A DNA stretch of 64,000 bases from Sycobia sp. Sy_11 (lineage: Eukaryota > Arthropoda > Insecta > Hymenoptera > Epichrysomallidae). The DNA lies in the NCBI GenBank assembly GCA_018907035.1, contig JACCIC010000004.1, positions 5,594,001-5,658,000 on the forward strand. Direction: 5' to 3'. Under the pieces are notes generated by a model. The model saw only the letters and a list, made by a program, of their open reading frames with translations. It had not been told where the DNA came from and did not search any database. Positions 33,317-45,880 of the stretch are shown piece after piece. The position numbers and the translations under genes were made by a program. How positions within the stretch are numbered: the first letter of the stretch is position 1; the number at the start of each line of letters is the position of its first letter.

Positions 33317-34270
33317 TTACTTCAAGTTCCGTGGGACCGGAAATTCCACTACCGGAGCTACTTTCTCTGGGTCGGGCCGTAACCCCTCCTTATCCAGGAG
33401 AAATCCTAGGTATGCCACCTGGGCACAACAAAACTTACACTTCTCCCGGCTGATCGACAACCCTGCTGCCAGCAGTCGCCGCAACACCGCTTCCAGCCAC
33501 TTCAGATGCTCTTCATACTCTTCCGTCACCACGATGAGGTCGTCCAGATAGGCGAACACTTGTGGTTCGAACTCTGGGCCGAAAAAACGGTCGACCAACC
33601 GCTGGACAGTCATTGGGGCGTTGGTCAGGCCAAATGGAACCCGGATGAACTGGTATAGTTATACTGGGACCGCGAAGGCCGTGTACTGCTTGCTCCTCTC
33701 TGCCATGGGTACCTGAAAGTAGGCGCTTTGCAGGTCGATCTTGGAGAGGTAGAGAGCCTTCCGTAGCTTGTTGAGAATGGAGTCCATGCGTGGCAACGGG
33801 TATGCGACCTTCCTGGTCACTGCGTTCAGGTCCCGATAGTCTATGCAGAACCTATACGACCCGTTTGCCTTTCTGATAATTACTGGCGCGCTACTCCACT
33901 CGCTTCCGGAGCGCTCTATTACCCCCGACTCCAACATCTTCTTAATCTGCCCTACTGACACTTCCGCCATTTTGGGAGACATTGGCCTCAATCGGTGCTT
34001 AATCGGTGCTGCCCCCTGCACGTCAATATGGTGTTCAGTTAGGTGAGTCACCCCTGGGTTTTCCGAGGGTGGCGGCACGATGGCTTCTACCAGACGTTCG
34101 ACTCCCCCCCCCCTTTTGCTCGTTACTGTCTTAATATGCAGGTGAGCGGGTGTCAGCCGATTTCGGAACACCTCCGCTACCCGAGGTTCGGCTAACGATG
34201 TCGATGCTCCCGGATCGAATAGGGCTAGGTAGCTCCTGCCGGCCAGCTTCACCCATCTCATCCCTTTCAC
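33317..34270 (-). pseudogene. gypsy protease and reverse transcriptase remnant
   Basis: Starts near KGMRWVKLAGRSYLALFDPGAS; the protease triad D-S/T-G has become D-P-G. The RT follows: KMLESGVIERSGSEWSSAPV, YRFCIDYRDLNAVT, YPLPRMDSIL and LSKIDLQSAYFQVPM. After a stop at 33659 come TVQRLVDRFF and the catalytic FAYLDDLIVV (YLDD), then VAYLGFLLDKEGL. The frame is nearly continuous apart from isolated stops, typical of ageing by point mutation. Confidence 0.88.
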
Positions 34271-34284
34271 CGGGCCTACTCTCC

Positions 34285-34827
34285 ATTACCCCTCTATCCG
34301 GCTTGCCGGATGTAGCCTCATCGTCCGTTCCACATAGGGACAGGGAAAGCTCGGCCCATGCGCCCTCCACCGAGACCGGGGCCATCCGAAAAAGGGATTC
34401 GGGCCCGACCTACTGGGGACCGCGTCCTCCGGCCGTGTCCCCGAAACGAGAGAGGTGGGAGGAGGAATCGCCCGAAAGCAGCTGTGTCCACCCCGAGTGC
34501 GAGGCCCGAATACCCCTTCGGAAGTTAGTCATCCGGAGGGGGGTGATGTTCGGCGGTCTGGCCCCCGTACCATTTGACCCGGCGGTGGACCCAGAACTCG
34601 GGCAGTACTTTAATTGCAGGAGGACAGGCCACCATCGCCAACGTTGCCTCGAACCGGTCCAGCATCGCGTCTGTCACAACTGCGGCAGACGCGGGGTGGA
34701 CCTGGAAAATTGCCCGCGTTGCGCGAGTGCCTACAAGCAGCAGACCAGGGAGCGGCAGCGGAGGCCACAACGGCCCGCGCCGACAGTCCTAATAGGGCCT
34801 CCGAAGGAGCTGCTACAGGGCCCTGCT
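34285..34827 (+). pseudogene. gypsy gag C-terminal segment with zinc knuckles, inverted relative to pol
   Basis: The plus-strand frame contains PVPFDPAVDPELGQYFNC, CRRTGHHRQRC, then CHNCGRRGVDLENCPRC and a basic tail. The first knuckle has Tyr in place of its first Cys, and the second lacks the usual His. It faces away from the minus-strand pol that starts at 34270. Either this piece was inverted within one element, or it comes from a second, opposite copy. Confidence 0.7.
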
Positions 34828-34926
34828 AAGCAGCCAGCTCGACCACCCTCGCTAATATTACTTTTGACCTTGTATTTATTATTATTTTATTTTTCAAGTG
34901 GTGGCCTACTGCAATTTCCATTGCAA
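34828..34926. repeat. Direct repeat (upper copy) flanking the gypsy element
   Basis: Second copy of the 100-bp unit at 31608-31707. Confidence 0.9.
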
Positions 34927-35540
34927 TTTATGTTAGTTATATATTTTAATAATCATACTTTAAGTGCAGTGATTATTTTTTAATAAATTACATAATTGAT
35001 TTTGCGTTAATTTTAATTCATAAATTTAAAACATTTAATTTCATTAATTTTGTAATTACCAACTAAATATTTCATTACCTTTCAGCAAAATTTTAGTATT
35101 TTCAATGAATAATTTATCAATTTTATAAAATATTACCTTGAGTTACTACAAAATTTACTAATTGAAACAAAATATTTTATAAAATCCACTAAATATTTCA
35201 ATTCTTTTATGAAAAATTTAGTATATTCAATGACTCGTTTAGTAAATTTTTAAAAATATTTCTTCATATTGCCTTAAATAATTTTTCATAAATTACACTT
35301 TAATAAGATTAAATAAATAATAAATAAATTTCTCTAAAAGATTGAAATATTCTAACTAAATATTTTAGGGAATTTACCAAATATCATTAATTAATTCAAT
35401 AAAATATATAGTAAGATTACTTAATGAACTTATTTTGTTGATTCTTCAAAATATTTTTTTGAAATGAAGAAATTTTTTTCAATATACAGTTTTATACGAC
35501 TATGTTAGTAAGAACATTATTCTTTTACGTTATTAGCTGA

Positions 35541-35580
<40 letters not shown>

Positions 35581-36005
35581 CATATATTTTGTTTTTTATT
35601 CTTAATAAAACAATGCTATTATAATGCATACATTTTCATTGTTTTCATCGATTGTTAGATTAACTCACCATTAGGCGAAACTTTCTTCGCTCATTATAGG
35701 CGTAGAAATTTGTAGTATGCACTTTTTCATTTATAAAAAAATACTGTACACAATAAATGACGTAACTCTGCGATTCATATTTTATTACCTATTTTGTTCA
35801 GTTCAATCAAAAATAATTTCAAAGTTAACGATCATACTATATTATTACTGAATGGAAATGAACGGGACGGTAGCAGATAACTTCCATCAGGGATAAAAAT
35901 AAGACAGGAAATATTGTAATGGGAATGTAATGGAAATGGAAAAATAAGGGTGAAGGTGGACGAATTCGCAGGAAGTTTAAGGGGATATCGGTGTCAAAGT
36001 GAAAT
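34927..36005. other. AT-rich intergenic sequence with (TA)n
   Basis: No gene seen. A (TA)n tract lies at about 35545-35578. Confidence 0.65.
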
Positions 36006-36410
36006 TGTTGGAGTAGTTCGAACACTTACTTTAATATAACTATGATATAATATATAATTTATGTCAATACTTTATTGATATATGTTAAGAATTGCGAATA
36101 TTCGAGAAAATAACTTGTAATTATATTAATATTCAAATATCCTTGTGAACGTCACCACGAGTTCAAGTAATTACAATCGTGCATCTGCAGGGGTAAACTT
36201 TTAGGGACACGGAAGTAATTAGAGCAATAGAACAAACCCGTCGAAGCGCTCGACCGCTGAGCGTCACCGAAAGGTACCGTTAATTTACCTGACTAGCCAA
36301 AATGTATATCACGAACAGTTCAGTTCGTTTCGAATCACCAAGCAAGAAACATATTTAATAAAGACATACATTTTTACCTAGACTCACTGACACATATTCA
36401 TTTCTCCAAC
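36006..36410 (+). mobile_element. Possible solo LTR
   Basis: TGTTGGAG at 36006 and CTCCAAC at 36404-36410 form an inverted pair. Inside are CAGTTCAGTTCG, resembling an arthropod initiator, and TTTAATAAAGAC at about 36355, resembling a polyadenylation signal. No target duplication or coding sequence was found, so this is weak. Confidence 0.28.
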
Positions 36411-38505
36411 TCTTGAATCCGTACATCAAGAAATTGATGTAAGCGGTATATCAGCTTACATTAATAAATATAAGAGTTGCTGTGCCCGATACGCACAAAC
36501 AATATACATTTATCGAGGAGAAAAGCACTGATTAGATTGATTGTAAAAACCGAAAAGATTGCAAAGATTACCTCATATCGTCGCTTGTGTATAAAAAGGT
36601 GCTATCTCAGCGCTAGCTTCAAAAAAATGTTATAATATGTTATAATATTAATTCAAATCATAAAAGAAAATTTGCAAATGAAATAACATTATATTATTAT
36701 ATTATATCAAGTTGCAACTATATTAAAATTTTAGACAATTTTAATAAAATAATAATTCTCGAGCATTTACGTATAAGTATCTTTGGAATCTTTTGCGTTT
36801 TTTTTCGTTTTTACAATGAATCTAATTAGTGGATTTTACCTCGGCACATATATTCTGTGTTTCCTAAATTTGAAGTGGACTTAACTGTAAATAAATCACA
36901 AAATTAATACATTATTATTTACAATACTTTAATTAGTAACATATCACAGAAATTATTTATGCATTTAATAGAAAATATATTAATAAATTTCATTTCTAAT
37001 ATTAATCTTTCCCGTGACAGTCGCGATATTAGGTTGATGAGGTGTTATTAAAATTATTATTGTAATAATCTGAACAAAAAAATTTATTAATAGAAATAAA
37101 ATATATATTCACAGGAATTGAAGTTAGAATTATGTATAAGAACTTGCTTTTTTTAAAAATGTAGACGCTGTTTAATCGTGATTTCCGTAATTTAGCCTTC
37201 GCTTTTAAAATATTTTCGGCTTTATGTTTAGGATTTATTTTTTCATCTTTGTTATCAATATTTATCCATTTTAATTTAAAATATAGATGCACTTTCATAA
37301 AAAATAATATTACATTTTACCTGTAATTTTAACACGATCCCCTTACATTCAAAAATTCTTAATTGTTTTCCATAATTTTACTAATTATTAATTCTTTTAA
37401 TGAAAATGCTATTTTTTCACAATGCGAAATTACTGAAAAGATTTCGCAGAAAACTGATACTGCTTGTTTCATTATATTTGAAAGATATTGTGCTGGTACA
37501 CAGAGATTGCCAAGATCATTGTCTCCATCATAAACTCTGTAAGCTTTAAAAAAATTAAAATTTGGTTAGGATTTTTAAAATATTCATTTTCGCGAACAAA
37601 TAATGTTTGACCAATCGAACAATTATGTTTTAATAAGCATTTTTTATGTGCGTCATGCCGGTCCGGGACAATAATGCCCATTTTAGTTTTTTCATAATTG
37701 AAAAAAACTATTCTATACGCATGGAAAACTCTATATATATATAGGTTTTTGAAAAATTGGAGCTTTATGATGAACAAAATATGATAAATTCTTATTTCAA
37801 AGACTGCAAGTGCTCGCTCTCGGTACTACCCAGGATCAACGTGATCAACTTGAACAATTTGACAAGCAAAATAATTGTCTCAGATTAAAAATTTTGACAG
37901 ATCAGAAAGAGTGAAAGAGAGAAATGGCGAGGTATAATTGAGTGAATGTGTGCACATGGTTTCAGGTACTAAGAAAAACCATTTTTCTCTCCTTCTCGTT
38001 CTCTGTATAATAATAAATATAAAACGTTAATTTTTTAAATAAGAAGTAAAAAGACAAGACAAAGTTATTCATTCAAAATATATAAATATATAGTGTTATT
38101 GCAATTAGACTATCAGTTACATATCATAAAATAAATTTTAGCAGCTTCAGGTTCAGGAATTCAATAAAAACTTTAAAATATATAAATATATAAATATATA
38201 AATACCCCTTCGATGATACGAAGAAAAATCGAGGATACATCCTTAGCAGTCTTCACTCTCTACTATATATAACACTGTAATTTTATTTATTTCGGTAATT
38301 TGTATTTTTTTTAAAGCAATTTTGAAACAACTACAAAATTTTACTAATCCAATTGTTAGTTCTTCTCTTTGCCGCTAATACCGCATATGATATTGAAATT
38401 GTCAATGTACCAAACTACCTCTTCTACGTATACATTTACTCAAGGCACGCATAAAACATTTTACATAACTTAGCTAGTGAATATCTCATCTATTTAATCA
38501 GATAT
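36411..38505. other. AT-rich intergenic sequence
   Basis: Contains one copy of the MITE-like terminal sequence (36577-36598), a few ATATAAATATAT repeats near 38080 and 38175, and otherwise nothing recognised. ORFs at 37029-37298 and 37472-37777 lack known motifs. Confidence 0.6.
36577..36598 (+). repeat. Isolated copy of the MITE-like terminal repeat
   Basis: Matches the right end of the 21.4-kb inverted-repeat element at all but one position of 22. No partner was found nearby. Confidence 0.5.
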
Positions 38506-38506
38506 T

Positions 38507-38531
38507 TTGTGTGTGTGTGTGTGTGTGTGTG
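38507..38531. repeat. (GT)n tract
   Basis: About 12 GT units. Confidence 0.9.
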
Positions 38532-38549
38532 CGTGTTAAACGATTGATG

Positions 38550-39780
38550 CGCTTCCTCCCCCGTGGGTATCGGGAGGAATCCGAGCCCGCGTGGTATTTT
38601 GACACATGACCACATTATATATATATATATATAGGTATATACATGAAACTTTGCGCAACTCTATCGGTGCCCCGTTCACCCATCTCCTGCCCGCCCACAT
38701 CGAGTGTCCGAGAGTTTGTGGATGCGTATCCCGACGCTTTATATATAAGCCGATGCCAGCATGCAGCGTGAGATTGGATTGCAGGTACGGGTGTACGATT
38801 GCCATGCCTGGATATACAAAGGACTCGGAAAGTGTCGAAGGCTACACGTGGTTATATAATATACGCTCGCTTTACGTGCGTATGCGGGATCGATCAAATT
38901 TAGGGCTCTATTAAGGTGCAATACGTTAATTTTATAGTGGGATCGAGAGAAGAAAAAGAAACTGTTGTTGTATTTTGAGCTTATTAATAGATAATTTATT
39001 GACAAGTGGATGAATCTGTATGGTTTTTCGCTTTTTGAAATAGTTATTGATTGATTTTACAGAGACTTGGAAACACTACTGTAGAGATGGAGAAGAATGC
39101 AAAACCGGAAATTCATAATGCTAAATAATTAAATTATTATTGTAAAGTATGATTTGTCTTTGAATTTTTATTAATATTTTAATGATTCTTATCCTTTTCA
39201 GGGTTTAAGGGCGAGAATTTTGAAAAATAAAAAAACTAACTCCTAGCGCAAGCTATAGCTTGAATCTTAAGCTATATCCTCTCAGGCATGAACGAGGATC
39301 TAACCGTGGTTATAAGTTTATTTACTTAGCAATAAACTGAGAAAATGCAGCTGATTCAAGAAAAGAAGCTGTTATATTTTAACAGACTGCCACCTTTAGT
39401 TATCTTTTTCATTTACATCATTGTCAATCATCGGTTTCAATTGATCAGAGGCTGTAAACTTTGCACGATAAAAATTTGATCGAAGGATGTATGCTCGCTT
39501 GAAAATTATTTGGATTAAAATCAATGGAAAATAGTAAAAAGTCGTTGCTCGGAGTCACCCGTACCCTTATATTATAATTATCTATCATATGTATACACAG
39601 TGAAAATAAGCCCGAGCGAATCAAGCGCGTTAAGACCACTTATATACCCATAGCGATGGCAGACGAACTGAAATAATAGCGAGGCGACTTTTCATTCGGT
39701 ATCCATTGCCTTTCATCTTTTACGTCGGTTGTGCGCACGCGCAATTAAATTATCGACAAATTTCGCGGATGTTATATATC
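38550..39780. other. Mixed unique sequence, no gene recognised
   Basis: 38560-38910 is moderately GC-rich with a TATATATAAG near 38740, possibly a promoter; the rest is AT-rich. ORF 38606-38914 has no known domain. Confidence 0.4.
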
Positions 39781-39789
39781 GTCAGAGGA

Positions 39790-39863
39790 TATAAAGTGGT
39801 AACAACCATCAGATGTCGATCAGTGCTTGCGCACTCTCGCAAGTGTCAGAGCAAAAGGTAAGT
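39790..39863 (+). promoter_or_regulatory. Candidate arthropod core promoter with short first exon and splice donor
   Basis: TATAAAG at 39790 lies 32 bases before the A of TCAGTG (39820-39825), the arthropod initiator consensus. The predicted 36-nt leader has no ATG and ends CAAAAG|GTAAGT at 39857/39858, a strong donor. This architecture is typical of highly expressed insect genes with a tiny first exon. No downstream exon could be recognised. Confidence 0.4.
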
Positions 39864-40290
39864 AATAATATACATAATATGGTTATGAAATTTTTCTCAC
39901 TGTAATAGTTATAATGCGATCCGAAAGATCGTTAAGTATTGCGATGTCTATAAATATTATATATTATAGTTGTAAATGAATAAAATAAGAATATTATTGT
40001 TTAGGAAGTGGATGTGGTCCGTAGATTGTTCAAAAAAGAATGCTGATGTTCAACAGTGAATATTCGTTCAAGGAATCATATTTTTTTCTTGGTGCATACA
40101 TACCAAACCTACCAACGTGGCTTACTGTCAATCTGTACGAACCCAAACCCATTAACACGTGAACGTTCTCTTATAAGTTTTGTTTTTCAAAGTTATTTGA
40201 ACATATTTGTTTTTTACGCTTCTACACTTGGGTCTGGTAGCGAATAATTCAAATACTTCGAACGGTTAGAACTATAACTTTATATGAATA

Positions 40291-40341
<51 letters not shown>

Positions 40342-41164
40342 TATAGTGCGTATATATTAAAGCTATTAGACTGGGAATTTCTTTTGCTTAAACGACGCGG
40401 TTAAAATAACCAAAAGCATCGATCGGTTCGATAAAACTCTATAGTTGCTCCTACGCCTTGAGCGCCTTAGCTCTAAAAAAGTCCTATAGTTACAGTTAGA
40501 ATATCTCAAAAATCTATTAAAGCAATGCGATGTTATTCCGAGGATAGATTTGAATGGACCTCACCAAAATCCATCTTAAATGTATGTATACGCGCTGTCT
40601 ATAGTTTCCTTAGTAAATTTCATGAGCTGTACAAATCATACAGGTGTGATAGGCAAATGGATATTTCGTAGTCTGGATTGTTTGAATATATCTAGCTAAT
40701 TTTCCTATTCATTGCGGGAAAATTTGCTATTTCGGTCAGGATTAGTGTAAATTGCTCCAAGTATAATTCATTTTAAGGTGTAATTTATTGTGAATTGTCA
40801 AGTGCATATAGTGGTTCACTTGCAAAAAGATGGATATTCGTTGCTTTGGCCCAACAATTAAAGTACGCTTATGACACTTATTTTGATAAATCATCTACGC
40901 ATTAACACGTAAGAGCTTATTAAACCTAAAATCACTATTCAAAAGTTGGCGTTGCGACAAAATCAAGAGACTGTAACTTAATTTGGCTAATTCCGCGTCG
41001 AATGGTGTTTTTCTGAGGATCGCGGGAAAATTCGCTCGACATCGTATATATTATGCGACTCGGCGCGCGCGCGAGCATCGAAGACGTTTAAACAATTATT
41101 TTTCAACGGCGCATCGACCGACAGCGCTTCTTCGTGCGTTTTCGCAAAATACTCAATTACGAAG

Positions 41165-41165
<1 letters not shown>
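39864..41165. other. AT-rich sequence with (TA)n; nothing else recognised
   Basis: (TA)n at about 40291-40339. No coding exon with a convincing acceptor was found downstream of the candidate promoter. Confidence 0.55.

Positions 41166-41166
<1 letters not shown>

Positions 41167-41226
<60 letters not shown>
41167..41226. repeat. (TA)n microsatellite
   Basis: About 30 TA units. Confidence 0.95.
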
Positions 41227-41229
<3 letters not shown>

Positions 41230-41471
41230 AGTTATCTTCGCGTAATGCAATTTAGACAAAATTAAGGGTTGCTCGGGTAAGTAAAAGGGGAAAAATGTAA
41301 TTTCGTGCCGAGGCGCAAAGGCGAGCGTGCACCAGCGTCGGTGAGAGAGAGAGAGAGAGAACGAACAGGAGGGAAGCAGAGGCGGAGAAATTTTGTAGGG
41401 TCGCTCAGCAGAATCCAGGAAAGAGAACGGTGAAGAGAAAAGTCAAGAGAGAAACGGTGGGCAAGCTAGAG

Positions 41472-41512
<41 letters not shown>

Positions 41513-41692
41513 CGAGAGAAGAAATCGCAAGCGTGCAAAGAGCAGGAGAGATAAAGAAGAGGGGATGATGGGGGGGGGAGGCAAAACACTTGACCCTGCG
41601 CCTGGGCTGCGCGCGTCGTCGTTGCCGCTGACGCTGAGCCAGCGAAAATCCGCGCGCGGGGAGATGACGAGGACGACGACGTCGACGAACGC

Positions 41693-41730
<38 letters not shown>

Positions 41731-41760
41731 TATCTAGCTGAACTATATACGTTTCGGACC
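41230..41760. other. GC-rich island with (GA)n and (TA)n tracts
   Basis: CpG-containing purine-rich sequence with GA runs (41345-41360, 41476-41509), a G-run at 41571-41578 and (TA)n at 41695-41728. The frame at 41430-41741 is a composition artefact. GAGA-rich islands are common at insect promoters. Confidence 0.45.
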
Positions 41761-41940
41761 GATCTTCTAATTCTATTTGAGCGCGAACCTCTTCATTCCA
41801 GCTTCGATATAGCCAATTTCGATTCTCTCTTTTTATTACGCTTAAAACACGAAGTTACATAAAACTTTCACTGATCAGTTGTTTGAGCGACGTGTTTATA
41901 TATATAAACAAAAATTAACTTTTGTAAACTAAGTCGTAGA

Positions 41941-42008
<68 letters not shown>

Positions 42009-43280
42009 ACGTTACGGATTATAATTTATGTGTACTTTTATAACTATTTTTCATTATTTAGTAAAAATAATCCACATAGATAAGCGTTAGCTTATGTTGA
42101 TGGCTTTATGTTATATTTCAAGTTATAAAAGTTTCTTTAGTTATATTTAGACAATACGAAAATTAATAATAAGATTTATCAATAACCACTATCTAATGAT
42201 CATATCTAATTTATGATTAAAATCACTACTGACAGCGCATATAAACGTGGAATCGCTCTACAGTGATTTATATCCAGTATAAATTTCACGATTACATTAG
42301 ATTTTTGCTGTTTTTACTAATTTTCAATGAATTAATTCAAATACAATTTACGAGTATTTCATTCGATTATTATTCTTATAATACCTATTCATCGAAAGTG
42401 TGTATTCAATGGAGCGATTATGAAACTTTTCACGGGGAAACAAAGGAAAGATTATTTGCGGCTAACGAAGCTGATTTATAGACGGAGCAAGATGAAATTT
42501 CGTGCGAAAGATCGGATTATTTTCGAAGAACTAGAGTCTTTTTTTTAGGGGAAATATTTAAGAAACTCGTTAATTAACGATTTAAGCTATAACCACTTAA
42601 AGAACAAGATATCTTTAAATAAGAAAATCTATTACAAGACACTTGCGAGAAGTTTGACGAATGCGATGTATAATATCGATCGGACTTTCAGGCGATTATA
42701 AGTTTTTTTTTTTACTTCATAAGGGAGTACGGGAGAAAAAATGTCATAAGTAAAATATGGAAATATATACTTTTCAATCGACTGAATAAAAACTATTTTG
42801 TACTTTTTGCCATAGACCATCTGAAAATGTTTTGATAGTAATGTATAATAAACTCAAGTGGATTATTTGATAAGCGATACTGGCCGACACGTGAGATTGA
42901 AAAGAGAAACTTTGGTAATATTAATCTTACGAATTTCAACTGACAGTGCAGCTTCTAGAGGTACTTTTGAATGAATTATACGAGCTCGCATATTAGCTAC
43001 AAAAGAATACTTATATTCGTCAACGCTTTTATTGTCATTAAAACTCAATTTTGGTAAAGAAAAAAAAAATAAAAAACAAAAAACCTAATCCATATGCATT
43101 CTGCTTTTATTTGGAGATAATAATGCATGCAATATAGTTATATTTACAGTGTTTGATATAGGAGGAAATATCATCCAAATCGAACAATTAGCGGCTTACG
43201 TCAGTGATGAAATTCCATCCTAATGCCATTACAACGAGTATCGTTCGATTAATATATATATATAATATATTGGATAAGCG
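41761..43280. other. AT-rich sequence with a long (GA)n tract
   Basis: (GA)n at 41941-42005. No gene recognised. ORF 42263-42481 has no known motif. Confidence 0.6.
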
Positions 43281-43284
43281 CAGT

Positions 43285-43995
43285 TCGTCGAGTTAAGCTA
43301 CGAATTCCAATTTTCCCTCCATCCCTGGACAGACGGCCCATCGCGCGCTAAACATTTTCATATAATTCGCCTCGGTATTTCGATCTTCGCGCTTAACCAA
43401 CCTCTTCCGACCTGAAAGGCATTCCTCGAATTTTCGAGACTCCATGTAGCACAGTCGCGTGGCGCTACCACCACCCAATCTCTCTCTCTCTCTCCCGTGG
43501 CCCTCTGCCAAGGTGCGCACGAGGCAGGGACACAAGCGCGCGCGCGCGCGACCAATAAATTTATCGAGCGGGTGTTGGCATGGATACTGCCGGACAGAGC
43601 CCGGAAAGAGAGTCGAAGCGAGACAAATAATCCGGAGAAGCTCTAGAGGGAGAGAGAGAGAGAGAGACGGGGGGAGGAAGTTTGAGGGAGGGCATGGGTC
43701 GGAGCGAGACATAAATTACACGTACACGGGCACGTATATCTGTGTAGGCGGGCTACTCGAGAATCCTCCACTGAAGGCGGACTTTGGGACGCGCGAGCTT
43801 CGCGACGAGAACGAAGAGGGCGGGGGGGGGAGCCCCCGTGGCTTGAAAGCTCTCGAAAGCATCGGGAGGAACCGCGCGTCCTCCTGAGAGCTGCACACAC
43901 GCGCGGCGGCTGCTGTGTGTGACCCGCAGCGAGGAACGATACCCGCACAAACCTGAGAGAGAGAGAGAGAGAGAAGAGAGGGAGAAAGAGAGATA
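43285..43995. other. GC-rich, CpG-containing island with GAGA and GC tracts
   Basis: Includes (GC)n at 43538-43550 (GCGCGCGCGCGCG), GA runs at 43651-43666 and 43954-43972, and a G-run at about 43822. Overlapping frames on both strands are explained by base composition. Possible promoter or 5' UTR of a neighbouring gene outside view. Confidence 0.45.
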
Positions 43996-45170
43996 AAGAT
44001 AAGATATCGTATATGTTATGAGCTAAGAGATTTCGAACAGCAAGTGTACGATGTAATTAGGAAAGAGAAGATTGCGAACGTCGTATGGACGAGGCGCCGC
44101 GGGATGGGAGAAACGAGGATGCGATCTTCTATAATTTTTTTGGTATTTTCTTGGTTCGCGAGTAATTGTCATCCAGATAAACGTGGACCATCGGTTTCCC
44201 GCATACGAAATAATCATTACAGAACGGACTTCGCGCAAAAGGCACTTAAACCCGACAATGCGGCATTTAATCGCTGGAGATTTGACGAGAACTATATAAT
44301 ATAGGCGCGGTTCTGTCTTTCATGTTTCTATATATGGATTTTAGTATAATATATGCGGTCTATGAAGCTCTCTATAGGTCCCAGTCTCGTCTTCGTCGTT
44401 CAGGAGAGCTCTTTAATGGGGAAACATTGTTTTCCGCGACACTCGACATTACCAGAAAAAAGAAACCCTGATTTTTTAAAATCATCGTTATGGAGATCGC
44501 TATACAGATTATTTATTCGAAATAATATGTCTATATACTTTATATCAAATAGTTTTTTGAGAGAACAAATTCTTATATATTATCTCGATTCGGTGTTGCA
44601 TTTTATTCAACTGATATAACTGATATAGAATAAATAATATCCGATAGGAATTGGTTTGATAACATAAGTGAAGTTCAATAAATATATTTATATCAATGTA
44701 GCAAAACCAAAAAAAAAATTGAAAAAGATTTTTAATTTTGAACATTCATCTCAAACTAGTTGGAAAGAAAATTATTATTAGCGTAGAACAAGATTAAATA
44801 CGATATATGTTATATAGCTTATCGATTAAAATTTAAACGATTCAAATCGCGAATTCCCAATTTCAAAGATCATTTTCCGTATAACGAACATGTATTTAAT
44901 GTTACAGTTATAGTCTTTCATCTTCTTAATCTTACAGATTTTAATCGCTCAATAAAGAATTCGCCGACAGAAAATGTAGAAACAGAAGTTTTTTATGTAA
45001 ACTTTATTAGACTATTTTTGAAAATATTATAAAAACCATTCTTTTATAACAGTTATAATTCAATTAATTATATTTTTCTTAAAATGTATAAAAACTATAT
45101 TTCTATCTTCACCTGTTTTCTTAACTTTATGAAGCCAATATATTCTGCTTGTGTTGGAGTGTTAATGTCA
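43996..45170. other. AT-rich intergenic sequence
   Basis: No recognised gene. Short frames near 44044-44304 and 44353-44619 have no known domain. Confidence 0.55.
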
Positions 45171-45174
45171 TCTT

Positions 45175-45880
45175 TCCATTTATCTATTCATCATCGTTTT
45201 CGGCTAAACGTCGCCTTAAGCTACGCATATCCTGCCGACGTTCGTTCGTATCATTTATATCACTCCCCCCCCATCCCCCTTGAGACGAATATACGACCAT
45301 GAGACGTCGCTCTGTACAAGATTCATCGAAGGGAGATCCAAATCCCTCCTCCTATATACTTGCTTTTACAGGAGCCGGAAATCGAAAGGGGCGCAATTTC
45401 TTAAACGACGGCAATGAACGCGAGTACGTACGGGTACAGCCACTGGATGTACGCGGACGAACAATCGTCATCGGCCATCGCTCGGAGATATATATATAAT
45501 AGGTAAGCCCCGCGAAGAATTACGGTGGGCGAGGGAGGCGCGGGAGGGCGGACGAGGGAGGGAGGGATGGAGGGAGGGAGGAGCGCGTATCGATTTCCCG
45601 GGCTGATCCAATCAACGCCGGCGCCTACTTGTGCGAGTGCGCGCGCGCGCGCTTGCGCCGGACCCCCGCGCTCGACGGGACGCGCGATGGCGCGCTACGG
45701 GAGCATCGGCTAAGCGGTCGGTATTCGTATGGCCTGCGTATATAATAATATTGGTATACATACATATATTACATAAATACATGCACACATGTCGCAATGG
45801 GGCTGCTTTCGAGAATCGGACGCGCTCGAGCGCTCCCTTTCTTTCCCGGTGTATTATATAAACGATCCTTGATGCAGACG
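45175..45880. other. GC-rich, CpG-containing island
   Basis: Contains GGGAGGGAGG runs (45540-45580) and an alternating GCGCGCGCGC run at about 45641-45652. No protein family recognised. Confidence 0.45.

Larger units (their letters stand above)
31608..34926 (-). mobile_element. Ty3/gypsy-type LTR retrotransposon, degenerate, with internal inversion
   Basis: Two direct repeats of about 100 bp (31608-31707 and 34828-34926) flank a region with protease, RT, RNase H and integrase on the minus strand. A purine-rich AGGAGGGG lies next to the lower repeat (minus strand), where a polypurine tract would be. The repeats may be short LTRs, though they lack clear TG...CA ends. The gag zinc-finger segment between the upper repeat and the protease is on the plus strand, so part of the element is inverted. 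Many stops show it is old. Confidence 0.75.

Noticed and set aside
38740..38770. TATATATAAG as a second core promoter
   Set aside because: No initiator at the expected distance and no splice donor or ORF downstream.
43293..43950. Several long frames on both strands in the GC-rich island
   Set aside because: Overlapping frames on both strands with Arg/Glu/Ser-rich low complexity are explained by GA and CT repeats.
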